From the NCBI GenBank assembly GCA_028279505.1, contig JANQNP010000112.1, forward strand, positions 1-40,625: 40,625 nucleotides of DNA, read 5' to 3'. The stretch is from Dehalococcoidia bacterium (GTDB lineage: Bacteria > Chloroflexota > Dehalococcoidia > UBA2979). The notes beneath the pieces were generated by a model, which searched no databases, was not told the DNA's origin, and saw only the letters and a program-made list of their open reading frames with translations. The position numbers and the translations under genes are program-made. Positions 32,346 through 39,478 of the stretch are shown here, one piece after another (positions within the stretch are counted from its first letter, which is position 1; the number at the start of each line of letters is the position of its first letter).

Positions 32346-33301
32346 CGCCGACCGAGTACTCCGCGGAGTTCGACAGCGTGCTGCTGCGCGACGGGTTCGT
32401 GCAGCTGCCGCATTCGATCGCGCGGGCTACGACCCTACCGCCCGCCGAGAAGGTGACGCTGATCGTCCTCGCCTCAGTCGCGGGGAGCATGCAGGGCTCC
32501 ACCGACGACGAGGGCGCGGGCACATCGCTGGTGCAGCCGTCGATGAAGCGGCTCACGGCCTGGACCGGCGTCGGGCGGACGAAGCAGAAGGCGGCGATCG
32601 CCAACCTCCAGAAGCTGAACCTGATCCGGCTACATGAGCGCTACGACGCGAACGGTCTCCAACTCGCCCACCGCTACGTCATTCGGACGTCGGCGATCGT
32701 CAAGCTCATCGAGCGCGAGCGGCGCCTCGCCCTCGAGTACGCGCGACGGGGTCCTGAGCGAGAAGTTCAGGCGGTCGACGAGCGCCAGATGAGCCTCGAG
32801 GGGGAGGGGTCGCCAGACGACCCCCGGGGGTCGCGAGACGGCCCCCTTGGCTCATCGAACCAGCAAAACGAGGGGGCCGCGACGCGACCCCATCCGTCAG
32901 ACGACCCCCTTAAGAACAAAGATCCTCTACGGGATCCCGATCCGGATTTCCGGACGGACCCGGATCCGGATCAGCCTGTGGATCTCTCTTCTTCGGGGGG
33001 TCGCGAGGCGGAGGGGGTCGTGTGGCGACCCCCTTACGTCGAAGCCGTGCAGCGCGCGCTCCTCGAGGACATCGCCGGCCAGATCAGCCGCGCGAACTTC
33101 GACACCTGGCTCGAGGACGTCGAGCTCTACGAGGACCGGCCCGGTCACTGGTCGCTCTGGCACCGGAGCGAGTTCGGGGCCGAGTGGCTGAGCAAGCGAC
33201 TTCGACCCTCGTTGATCCGCTCGCTCGCTGCCGTGCTCGAGGAAATGAACCTCCCCGCCTTGATCGACTTGGACATCGTGTCGGGCTCGTTCGATGCCTG
33301 A
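32342..33301 (+). CDS. Phage replication initiator: winged helix plus DnaA-domain-I-like
   Basis: 319-residue protein from GTG 32342. Residues about 20-105 form a winged helix of the phage replication-protein type (QLPHSIARATTLPPAEKVTL ... MKRLTAWTGVGRTKQKAAIANLQKLNLI). Residues about 150-228 are an acidic, Asp/Pro-rich linker. Residues about 233-305 match the DnaA N-terminal domain (PF11638 pattern: helix, SRANFDTWLEDVELY, LWHRSEFGAEWLSKRL), which in DnaA binds the DnaB helicase. No AAA+ motor. So it likely binds origin DNA and recruits host helicase. The linker-coding DNA carries the palindromes at 32806-33032. Confidence 0.78.
   Translation: MTPTEYSAEFDSVLLRDGFVQLPHSIARATTLPPAEKVTLIVLASVAGSMQGSTDDEGAGTSLVQPSMKRLTAWTGVGRTKQKAAIANLQKLNLIRLHERYDANGLQLAHRYVIRTSAIVKLIERERRLALEYARRGPEREVQAVDERQMSLEGEGSPDDPRGSRDGPLGSSNQQNEGAATRPHPSDDPLKNKDPLRDPDPDFRTDPDPDQPVDLSSSGGREAEGVVWRPPYVEAVQRALLEDIAGQISRANFDTWLEDVELYEDRPGHWSLWHRSEFGAEWLSKRLRPSLIRSLAAVLEEMNLPALIDLDIVSGSFDA
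32806..33032. repeat. Origin-like palindromes inside the initiator gene
   Basis: Consensus GGGGTCG-N5-CGACCCC. Perfect copies at 32806-32824 and 33014-33032; one-mismatch copies at 32827-32845 and 32873-32891; half-sites at 32902-32908 and 32997-33003. Copies 1 and 2 start 21 bp apart. Between the two clusters is a lower-GC stretch (32909-32990) with repeated GATCCGGAT and TGTGGATCT (32977-32985), 7 of 9 bases of a DnaA box. Layout resembles lambdoid origins lying inside the initiator gene. Confidence 0.65.
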
Positions 33302-33317
33302 CGCCGCGGAGGAAGCC

Positions 33318-33545
33318 ATGAACAGACGAACGACGAGCTACATCGCGCGAGCGCTGCGCCGCCACCGCGAGGTCCGCCGGGTGCCGCAGTCGGAGGTGGC
33401 CACGATCGCCGGCATCACGCAGGCGTCGGTGTCGAACTACGAAAACGGCAAGCGCGAGGCGCCGCTACAGCTGGTGCTCGCGCTGTCCGACGCATGGGGC
33501 CTCTCGGTTGAGCAGCTGCTCACCGTTCCGGACGTGCGCCCATGA
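33318..33545 (+). CDS. XRE-family DNA-binding protein
   Basis: 75-residue Cro/C1-type protein; HTH at about 8-65: IARALRRHREVRRVPQSEVATIAGITQASVSNYENGKREAPLQLVLALSDAWGLSVEQLL. ATG 33318 with GGAGGA just upstream; an earlier ATG (33294) sits inside the initiator's 3' end. Third XRE gene of the phage and the closest in style to the host XRE protein at 19798. Confidence 0.85.
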   Translation: MNRRTTSYIARALRRHREVRRVPQSEVATIAGITQASVSNYENGKREAPLQLVLALSDAWGLSVEQLLTVPDVRP

Positions 33546-33733
33546 GGTTCCGCCGATTCGGGCCGCTTCGCCTCTGGCTGAGGGACCGGAGCTGGTCGCT
33601 CCACGCCGGAGGGCGGCGCCTGGTCTGGGTCCGAGACATGCGCCGACACGCGCCGCTGTTCAGTGACCGATACCGCCTTGGGTTGGCCGTCCAGGTCGGC
33701 CCGTGGCGCGCGCGCTTCTGGGAGTTGGGGTAG
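33542..33733 (+). CDS. Small basic phage protein
   Basis: 63-residue Arg/Trp-rich ORF, ATG overlapping the previous stop (ATGA). Reads as alternating beta-like strands (FGPLRLWLRDRSWSLHAGGRRLVWVRD). Not recognised; coupling is the main support. Confidence 0.5.
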   Translation: MRFRRFGPLRLWLRDRSWSLHAGGRRLVWVRDMRRHAPLFSDRYRLGLAVQVGPWRARFWELG

Positions 33734-33737
33734 GGCG

Positions 33738-34502
33738 ATGGGTCTTCGCGAACAACTAGATGAGGTGCTGCAGCCGTCGATCGATGGGCTGCGCGAGGCA
33801 GGGGTGCGTGAGCTACAGCTCCAGCCGGAGGAGGAGGGCGGCGCGGTCGCCCTCGCCGGCGATGGGTTCACCCTGGTGCTGCACGACGAGAGCGCGCCCC
33901 CGTTCGCACCGATCCTGACCGCCGGCGCCGCTCCGGTGCCGTCTATCGAGGCGTCCTTAGAGGTCGACGAGCCCGAACCCAGCCCGGAGCCGCCGGCGCC
34001 TGACGTCAAGCCGAAGCCCTCGGCCGTCGCGAAGCGGTCAGTCAAGCCGAAGACGCCGGCGACTGTCGCCGAGCGTGACGCGGCGAAGCGCTGCGGTGGC
34101 ACCTACGCACGCCACTCCTGGACAAGGGAAGGGGCCGGACCCGAGCACTGCCGTCGTTGTGGGGCTGAACGACCGCTCGACGGGCCAGTGCCGGTGACGA
34201 CCGAAGCGGACATCGCGGCGTTTTCGCCTCCAGAGGTGCCCGCTCGAGCGCCGGCGCCCGTTCCGGCTCGCGAGACGTCCACTCCGAGGTCGGCCGTGGA
34301 CGTCGCCACCGAGAGCGAGCCGCCTACCGCCGACGAGCAGTTCGGTCGCGTGATGAACGCCGACCAGCCGACGGAGTCGGGGGTCTGCCCACGCTGTGAG
34401 AGGGCGATCGAGCGGGTCAGCACCCCGAAGGGGCCACGCCTCGAGTGCAAAGCCGTGCCTCGAGGCTGTGGCTGGCGCGAATGGCAGTGGGTGACGGGCT
34501 GA
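33738..34502 (+). CDS. Unknown phage protein with two zinc sites
   Basis: 254-residue protein from ATG 33738. N-terminal ~55 residues are an ordered helix-strand unit; a Pro/Glu/Lys-rich linker follows (about 70-115); CGGTYARHSW...HCRRCG near 123-145 and a C-terminal CPRCERAI...LECKAVPRGCGW (about 222-248) are two zinc-binding units, the latter like the Fpg/topoisomerase zinc ribbon. Likely a nucleic-acid-binding protein of the replication block. TGATG-coupled to the next gene. Confidence 0.6.
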   Translation: MGLREQLDEVLQPSIDGLREAGVRELQLQPEEEGGAVALAGDGFTLVLHDESAPPFAPILTAGAAPVPSIEASLEVDEPEPSPEPPAPDVKPKPSAVAKRSVKPKTPATVAERDAAKRCGGTYARHSWTREGAGPEHCRRCGAERPLDGPVPVTTEADIAAFSPPEVPARAPAPVPARETSTPRSAVDVATESEPPTADEQFGRVMNADQPTESGVCPRCERAIERVSTPKGPRLECKAVPRGCGWREWQWVTG

Positions 34503-34831
34503 TGCCCGCAGCGACGCCGGCGGATGTGACCTGCCCGGGCTGCCACGGCCAGGCGGTGATGGCCATGCCCATCGTCGGCGATGACGAGGGCCGGCGGTGG
34601 TTCCACTGCTCGAGCTGCGGGCTCCGCTGGTCGGAGCTTCGTTGCGACGTCCGCGGCTGCGGCGGCCACGCCTTGGCGATCTGCGCCCTGGGTTGTGGCC
34701 GGCCGCTCTGCGCGTCTCACGGCTCGCGTGTGCGTCACTGCCAGGCCTGTCAATCGAAGCGTCGACGGGCTGCCCGCGCCGCCCGAGAGCGCCGCGTCGC
34801 GGCCGCCGGCGTCCCGTACTGGGCGAGGTGA
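34502..34831 (+). CDS. Multi-zinc-ribbon phage protein
   Basis: 109-residue Cys-rich protein: CPGC (about 11-14), CSSC (about 37-40), CDVRGC (about 49-54), CALGCGRPLC and CQAC further on, at least two zinc knuckles. The C-terminus is Arg/Ala-rich. Start ATG 34502 overlaps the previous stop. Family not recognised. Confidence 0.6.
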   Translation: MPAATPADVTCPGCHGQAVMAMPIVGDDEGRRWFHCSSCGLRWSELRCDVRGCGGHALAICALGCGRPLCASHGSRVRHCQACQSKRRRAARAARERRVAAAGVPYWAR

Positions 34832-34834
34832 GCG

Positions 34835-35287
34835 ATGGACCTGATCGAACGGATCTGGTTCGTCCCGGGCGTCCCCGTCCCCAAGGGCTCCGGGGAGGGA
34901 ACCGAGGCGCAGCGGAACAACCGCAAGCGCGCCGCCTGGCGCGAAAACCTGGAGCTCGCGCTGCTGCGGGTGCGCCTGCGCGAGCTCTGGCGCGGGCCGG
35001 TCGGCGTCTCCGCCGTGTTCTGGCTCGAGGGCGATCTGGTGGAGCCTCCCGACGCCGACAAACTGCTGCGCTTTGTCCTGGACGAGTTCAAGGGGGCGTT
35101 CTACGCCGACGACGCCCAGGTGATCTCGGCCCCGCCGGCGCTAGCCGGCGCCGAGCGCTCGCCCCACGGCCCAGGGGCGTCGTTCCGCGTGCGACCACTG
35201 CCCGACGACCGCCGGCCGCACGGGGACGCGATGACGTGGGCGGAACTGGAGACGTGGAACGCCCTGCCCGAGTTGGTGGGGCGGTAG
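34835..35287 (+). CDS. rusA: RusA-type Holliday junction resolvase
   Basis: 150-residue RusA-family endonuclease (PF05866) that resolves branched DNA during phage recombination and replication. Seen: FVPGVPVPKGS at the N-terminus, and the metal site PPDADKLLRFVLDEFKGAFYADD, giving D73, D75, D83 and D92/D93 as the acidic cluster plus K76. ATG 34835 with GAGGTGAGC just before. Confidence 0.9.
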   Translation: MDLIERIWFVPGVPVPKGSGEGTEAQRNNRKRAAWRENLELALLRVRLRELWRGPVGVSAVFWLEGDLVEPPDADKLLRFVLDEFKGAFYADDAQVISAPPALAGAERSPHGPGASFRVRPLPDDRRPHGDAMTWAELETWNALPELVGR

Positions 35288-35556
35288 ATGCACTCGCTGA
35301 CCCGCTCAAGCTCAACCCGAGGCGGATCGAGCGCCGGTGGATCCGGTTTCGCCGACGACGGCCTGGCGGCTGGCGGATCGACGCCGCCACGTTCAAACCG
35401 CTGGTCGGCCGGCGGATCCCGTTCCCGATCGGCCCGCCCGACAGACCGCCGGTCCCGTACACAGGCCTGCTGCTGCAGGTCGACGAAACACCCGAGTGGC
35501 TCGGGCTCGAGTTCACCGCGATCGAGCGAGAGCGAGTCGAAGACGAGGAGGATTGA
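35254..35556 (+). CDS. Small unknown phage protein after RusA
   Basis: About 100 residues if started at GTG 35254, overlapping the RusA end by 34 bp; a shorter start is possible. Basic N-terminal half (PRRIERRWIRFRRRRPGGWRID) and a C-terminal acidic end (ERERVEDEED), with YTGLLLQVDETPEWLGLEF between. Not recognised; start uncertain. Confidence 0.45.
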   Translation: MERPARVGGAVDALADPLKLNPRRIERRWIRFRRRRPGGWRIDAATFKPLVGRRIPFPIGPPDRPPVPYTGLLLQVDETPEWLGLEFTAIERERVEDEED

Positions 35557-35557
35557 C

Positions 35558-35965
35558 ATGCCAAAGAGGCGCGCGAGGGGTTACGACGCTGAGCGCCGCG
35601 CCCGGCTCAGGGCGCATCCTCAACGGTCGGAGTGGACGCGTATCGCGACCGAAGCGGTGATCGCGGCGGCCAACCTGACTGGCTGCCCGTGGGCGGACGT
35701 CCTGGGTAGCCGCAAGTACCGCGAGGCGACGATCGCCCGCCAGGCGGCGCTGCTGGCCCTCTACGACGACGGAATGAGCTACGAGCGCATCGGTACGGCG
35801 CTGATCTTCGATTTCTCGACGGTCGGATACCACATCCGGCGCGCCCGGGAACGATTCGCGGTCGACACGGAGTTCCGGGAGTTCGTGAGGGCGGCACAGG
35901 AGGCGATCGCCAACGCGAAAGGTGTCGATCGGCTGCCACGGCCGGGCGTGAGAGGGGTCGCCTGA
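35558..35965 (+). CDS. Stand-alone DnaA domain-IV-like DNA-binding protein
   Basis: 135-residue protein whose residues about 30-115 follow the DnaA C-terminal domain (PF08299): AVIAAANLTGCPWADVLGSRKYREATIARQ, a basic loop and helix, then SYERIG and FDFSTVGYHIRRA (84-96), equal to the DnaA signature helix-turn-helix that reads the DnaA box. No AAA+ domain. The first ~28 residues are Arg-rich. Likely a phage protein that binds origin DNA or DnaA boxes. It partners in theme with the DnaA-domain-I-like initiator 2.3 kb upstream. Confidence 0.8.
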   Translation: MPKRRARGYDAERRARLRAHPQRSEWTRIATEAVIAAANLTGCPWADVLGSRKYREATIARQAALLALYDDGMSYERIGTALIFDFSTVGYHIRRARERFAVDTEFREFVRAAQEAIANAKGVDRLPRPGVRGVA

Positions 35966-36351
35966 TGGGACGCCTCGGGGCGACATACGTTTGCGACATC
36001 TGCGGCATGGTCGATAGCGAGGAGACTGAGGACCACTGGACGGTCCTCAGAGGGCCGGAGGGCTGGGAGCGGTTCACCCGCTACGGCGAAGCCGTCGCTC
36101 AGCAGGAAGCCTCGGCAGAGGTTCGTGAATACCCCCCGGCGGTGGCGAACGGCTGGTCCATTGCGTGCGGTCCGTGCGCCGTCATGCTGCGGCTCGCGCT
36201 CGCGGACCTGCTGCGGAATCTCCGATTTCGGATGCAGGGGCTCGACCTACCGGACCAGGCCGCGGAAGACAACGCCGCGGTGCCGGTCGGCGCGCTAGCG
36301 GTCCGGTACCTCCCGCCCGAGCTCTCGATCTTCGAGGAGACGTCGTCGTGA
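35965..36351 (+). CDS. Unknown phage protein with zinc motif
   Basis: 128-residue ORF, TGATG-coupled to the previous gene and GTGA-coupled to the next. CDICGMVDSEETEDHW near residue 10 and CGPCAVM near 68 give two CxxC pairs, so one split zinc site. The C-terminal half is helical. Family not recognised. Confidence 0.55.
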   Translation: MGRLGATYVCDICGMVDSEETEDHWTVLRGPEGWERFTRYGEAVAQQEASAEVREYPPAVANGWSIACGPCAVMLRLALADLLRNLRFRMQGLDLPDQAAEDNAAVPVGALAVRYLPPELSIFEETSS

Positions 36352-37397
36352 CCGGCATCCAGTGGACGGCCTGGCCGGGCCGAACAGGGGAGACCTGGAA
36401 CCCGACGACCGGGTGCACGCGGGTCTCTGCCGGCTGCGACAACTGCTACGCATTCACGCTGCACGACGGGCGCTTCGCGGCGAACCTGCGGGCCGCCGAC
36501 GACTGGCTCCAGGGTCGGGGTGCGCGCGAGCTCGATGTCAAGGCGACGCCGCCAACGGAGCGGATCCGATTCGCGCGGCTCGCGGAGGTCCTATTGCCCT
36601 GCGCGCCGCAGTACGACCGACCGTTCAGCGAGGTGCAGGTCCTCGATGACGAGCGCCTCGAGGCGCCTCTCCACTGGCGAGAGCCACGGGCGGTGTTCGT
36701 CGGGTCGATGGCGGACCTCTTCCACGATGACGTCGACGACGTCGCGCTAGACCGCATCTTCGCGGTCATGGCGTTGACGCCACAGCACGAGTACATGCTG
36801 CTGACCAAGCGACCGGAACGAATGCGCGATTACCTCGATGGGAGACGCGGGTCGCGCGAGATGGTTCGTCGGGCTGTGATGCGATTGACGTTCGACGTCG
36901 ACGTCGAACTCCCGCCGCATTGGGATCACCTCGCGAACGGGCGCGTCTGGCCGCTGCCGAACGTCGGCGTGATGACCACGACGGAGGACCAGGAGCAGGC
37001 AGACCGGCGGGTGCCGCAGCTGCTCGAGACGCCGGCGGCGTGGCACGGCCTGAGTGTCGAGCCGATGCTCGGACCCATCGCGCTGCCTTACGAGTGGTTG
37101 AGGGGCGAACGCCGCGTCGGCTGGGTGATCGCCGGAGGCGAGAGCGGCGCGCGCAAGCGGGTGCGGCCGTTCCACCTCGAAGCGGTGCGTCAGCTGCGCG
37201 ATGAGTGCGCCGGCGCCGGCGTTCCGTTCTTCCTCAAGCAGCTCGGGTCGCTGCCCCTCGAGAGCGGGGAGCGTCCGCCCGGGGTGAAGCATGGCCACGG
37301 CGGCCGCCCCGATGAATGGCCGACTGATCTGGGGGTTCGACAGTGGCCGGCCCAGGCGCACGAGAGCGAACCGCGGCTACAGGCTGGTGCGGCGTGA
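36348..37397 (+). CDS. DUF5131 (phage Gp37/Gp68) family protein
   Basis: 349-residue protein of the Gp37/Gp68 family (PF07505), found in many phages. Cys residues C23, C30 and C33 in TWNPTTGCTRVSAGCDNCYA resemble a radical-SAM-type cluster site, and LFHDDVDDVALDRIFAVM, YMLLTKRPERM, GWVIAGGESG are family blocks. The family has been suggested to be radical-SAM related, but its reaction is not established. GTG 36348 overlaps the previous stop. Confidence 0.85.
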   Translation: MTGIQWTAWPGRTGETWNPTTGCTRVSAGCDNCYAFTLHDGRFAANLRAADDWLQGRGARELDVKATPPTERIRFARLAEVLLPCAPQYDRPFSEVQVLDDERLEAPLHWREPRAVFVGSMADLFHDDVDDVALDRIFAVMALTPQHEYMLLTKRPERMRDYLDGRRGSREMVRRAVMRLTFDVDVELPPHWDHLANGRVWPLPNVGVMTTTEDQEQADRRVPQLLETPAAWHGLSVEPMLGPIALPYEWLRGERRVGWVIAGGESGARKRVRPFHLEAVRQLRDECAGAGVPFFLKQLGSLPLESGERPPGVKHGHGGRPDEWPTDLGVRQWPAQAHESEPRLQAGAA

Positions 37398-37639
37398 GCG
37401 TGGCCAGGAGGCGACGGCAGTTCGCGCAACGCCCCCAACCGAAGTACCGAGCCAAGCATGCACCGTCGAGGAAGGCTCGCAAGCGGGGCCGCGGAAGGTC
37501 GCGGGTCGAGATCCGAAGCGTGTCGCGTGGCGAACAGGCCGAGGTCGTTTACCGCGAGGCGTCGCTCCGTGGGTCTATCCCCGCGCCGGCGACGTCGCCC
37601 CCTCCAGCCACGCTGCCCTCGCCTGGGGGTGCGTCGTGA
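37394..37639 (+). CDS. Small basic phage protein
   Basis: 81-residue ORF; GTG overlaps the previous stop (GTGA) and the next gene overlaps its own stop. First half strongly basic (ARRRRQFAQRPQPKYRAKHA, RKARKRGRGRSR), second half Pro/Ser-rich. Could bind nucleic acid non-specifically. Not recognised. Confidence 0.45.
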   Translation: MSVARRRRQFAQRPQPKYRAKHAPSRKARKRGRGRSRVEIRSVSRGEQAEVVYREASLRGSIPAPATSPPPATLPSPGGAS

Positions 37640-38040
37640 GGCTGCTCTCGACGTGGAGCTGGCACGACGGAGGTGCGGACGGCCCCACTACGCGGCTTTG
37701 GGTCGAGTTGAGCCCCGCCGACCACCAGGACACCGAGGTGCTGGCGCAGACGCTGAGCGAGCTCCTCGGGCGCCTGGCGGCGACGGAGGGGCGGTCGGGC
37801 GGCATCAGCGTCTTCAAGGAGGGGCGCGGCGAGCCTCGGCAGCTCTGTGGGGAGGTGGCGCCCGGCCAGATTCGAGAGGCCTTGGGCTGGTGCGCCATCT
37901 GCACGCTGCTGCGCGGACACGGTGGGGACGTGCACAGCGACGGGGACGGGGCGTGGACGCGAGACGGGAGTGCCGCCTCGGTGCGGACCGCCGGCGGTCA
38001 GGCGATGGCTGTGGTGGAGAGTGAGGCGACCGATGGCTGA
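37636..38040 (+). CDS. Unknown phage protein
   Basis: 134-residue ORF, GTG-coupled. Begins LLSTWSWHDGGADGPTTRLWVELSP, a beta-rich stretch, then TEVLAQTLSELLGRLAAT helix. Contains CAICTLL near 86 but no paired zinc site is clear. No known family; coupling supports expression. Confidence 0.5.
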   Translation: MRLLSTWSWHDGGADGPTTRLWVELSPADHQDTEVLAQTLSELLGRLAATEGRSGGISVFKEGRGEPRQLCGEVAPGQIREALGWCAICTLLRGHGGDVHSDGDGAWTRDGSAASVRTAGGQAMAVVESEATDG

Positions 38041-38209
38041 GGCGACGACGGAGGAGGTCCTTGGGGTGCCGGTCGACTGCTACGACTGCGGAGGTGTGGG
38101 GTGGGTGAGCCGCTACGAAGAGAATCCGCTCTGGTACGACGAAGACGACCTCTGGCTGTGCCGAACCTGCAACGGCGCCGGCGGCTGGGTGGAGGTCCTC
38201 GATGACTGA
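38033..38209 (+). CDS. Small zinc-finger phage protein (DnaJ-like repeat)
   Basis: 58-residue ORF with CYDCGGVGWV and CRTCNGAGGW, two CxxCxGxG repeats like those of the DnaJ zinc-finger region. Overlaps the previous gene by 8 bp and the next by 8 bp. Likely a small zinc-binding adaptor; role unknown. Confidence 0.6.
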   Translation: MAEATTEEVLGVPVDCYDCGGVGWVSRYEENPLWYDEDDLWLCRTCNGAGGWVEVLDD

Positions 38210-38723
38210 CCCCGAGGGTGTGAGCGTCCTGATCGCGGACGAGGACCTGCGCTACCAGGCGCCGTTGCCGGGGGACTTCGGCCAGCACGAGTTCGTCGAG
38301 AGCGAGGTCCTGCGTGAGCTCGCGGGCGAGGTGGTGGCCGAGTTCTTCGAGCCTCGGGAGGACTGGCAGCACCAGACGGTTTCGCGTGCCTGGGCTTCGG
38401 GCGACATCACGGTGCTCTGGAAGCTGCGCGGCGGCCGGGCGCTCGCGAAGTGCATGCTGCCGCCTGCGCTGGCGCGTTACCTGGGCGCGAAGACCTGGTT
38501 GATCTGGGTGGCCGCGGACCACGCGAGGGAAGGAGCCTACGGCCGCGAGAAGCTGTCGGCGGTCCTGCATCACGAGCTGCTGCACGTCGGCATCGACATC
38601 GCCTCGGGGAAGCCGGGAATCGTCCCGCACGACGCAGAGGTGTTCGCCGAGGAGATCGCCGACCACGGCGTCTGGCGCGACGACTTGCTCCCGCTCGTGA
38701 TGGCCTGCAGGGACGTGGGTTGA
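38202..38723 (+). CDS. Phage putative metallopeptidase
   Basis: 173-residue protein with the zinc-binding HELLH motif at residues 124-128 (VLHHELLHVGID) followed by an Asp-rich C-terminal half, matching the phage metallopeptidase family (PF18894). The N-terminal half contains a conserved-looking KLRGGRALAKCMLPPALARYLGAK stretch. Substrate unknown; often found in the same region of siphophage genomes. Confidence 0.8.
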   Translation: MTDPEGVSVLIADEDLRYQAPLPGDFGQHEFVESEVLRELAGEVVAEFFEPREDWQHQTVSRAWASGDITVLWKLRGGRALAKCMLPPALARYLGAKTWLIWVAADHAREGAYGREKLSAVLHHELLHVGIDIASGKPGIVPHDAEVFAEEIADHGVWRDDLLPLVMACRDVG

Positions 38724-38929
38724 TGCGGGTCCACGGCCCCGAGATCGTCGCCATCGTCTGCAACTGCGGGGTGTCGGACTTCCCCCTCAACGTGCCGGAC
38801 GGATACGTCGCCGACCTCGATGGCACCACGACCCCCTGCACGGAGCGGGTGCACCGGGTGCCCAGCGTTCGCCTATCCATCGACCCGCTGCGGATGCGGC
38901 CGCCGTTGCACACCGACGAGGCGAACTGA
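38723..38929 (+). CDS. Unknown small phage protein
   Basis: 68-residue ORF, TGATG-coupled on both sides. CNCG near residue 13 and a Cys at about 39 may form a small metal site. Typical of short actinophage early proteins; not recognised. Confidence 0.5.
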   Translation: MRVHGPEIVAIVCNCGVSDFPLNVPDGYVADLDGTTTPCTERVHRVPSVRLSIDPLRMRPPLHTDEAN

Positions 38930-39291
38930 TGGACGATCAGCCTCAGACGTCTGATACCGGGGGTGAGCTGCAGCTGCTGGCCGACCGTCACAACGCCGGC
39001 GAATGCGGCGACTCCTGCCCGCTCCACCAGGAAGACATGCACGCCTGGTTTGGGCTGTCCTACGCCAACTATCTCGTGCTCGAGCGAACCCTCCTCCAGG
39101 CGATGCCGGGTCGGTGGCAGCGCCGCTTCGTAGCGCTTCTCGAGGAGCTCTACGTCGCTCGAGGGGATCTCCCAGACGCGTATGGGTACCGGGTGCAGCC
39201 AGTCGACGCGGGCGGTCGTTTCGTCGAGGCGCCACTACCGCACTACCGGCACGCACCGCGCGACCTCGACGTGTTGCGGAGGCGCTCGTGA
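38929..39291 (+). CDS. Unknown phage protein before the packaging module
   Basis: 120-residue ORF and last gene of the early operon. Features RHNAGECGDSCPLHQEDMHAWFGLSYANYLVLERTLLQAMPGRWQRRFVALLEELY, with GEC-x-x-SCPLH possibly binding metal and a strong helix. This arrangement is common for phage genes near the terminase. Terminator follows at 39315-39356. Confidence 0.58.
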   Translation: MDDQPQTSDTGGELQLLADRHNAGECGDSCPLHQEDMHAWFGLSYANYLVLERTLLQAMPGRWQRRFVALLEELYVARGDLPDAYGYRVQPVDAGGRFVEAPLPHYRHAPRDLDVLRRRS

Positions 39292-39314
39292 GGGGGAGGG
39301 GGGGTCGAATCCCT

Positions 39315-39356
39315 ACGACGAGAAGATCTCGTCGTGGGCCTCCGGCCACTTTATTT
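39315..39356 (+). terminator. Tandem hairpins ending the early operon
   Basis: Hairpin 1: ACGACGAGA-AGA-TCTCGTCGT (39315-39335), 9-bp perfect stem. Hairpin 2: GTGGGCC-TCC-GGCCAC (39334-39349, one bulged G) followed by TTTATTT, i.e. terminator-like. The two share bases 39334-39335, so they compete. A separate T8 run (39378-39385) sits between CCCGT and ACGGG. Confidence 0.65.
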
Positions 39357-39396
39357 CTCCGCCCGAAAGTCCGCCCGTTTTTTTTCACGGGACATG

Positions 39397-39463
39397 GGGG
39401 GCGCTGCGGAGCGCGCCGGGCTGTAGGACCCGACGCGGGGGTTCGACTCCCCCGCCCCCGCCA
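39397..39463 (+). other. tRNA-like structure with encoded GCCA end
   Basis: 67-nt fold: 6-bp acceptor-like GGGGGC/GCCCCC, then G and CCA; short D-arm-like GCT-GCGG-AGC; anticodon-like stem CGGG/CCCG with an 8-nt loop CTGTAGGA; perfect T-arm GGGGG-TTCGACT-CCCCC. The T-arm and CCA end are canonical, but positions 8-9 are missing and D-arm and acceptor are short. The loop reads GTA at the anticodon position if numbered from T33. Could be a degenerate phage tRNA, a tRNA mimic, or an attachment-site remnant. Confidence 0.4.
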
Positions 39464-39478
39464 CTCGGCGGCCCCGCG

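Noticed and set aside
39297..39463. tmRNA (ssrA) 3' end
   Set aside because: The T-arm and the GACGCGGG-like lead-in look tmRNA-like, but there is no 5' half, no tag reading frame, and a D-like hairpin is present; kept only as a tRNA-like element.
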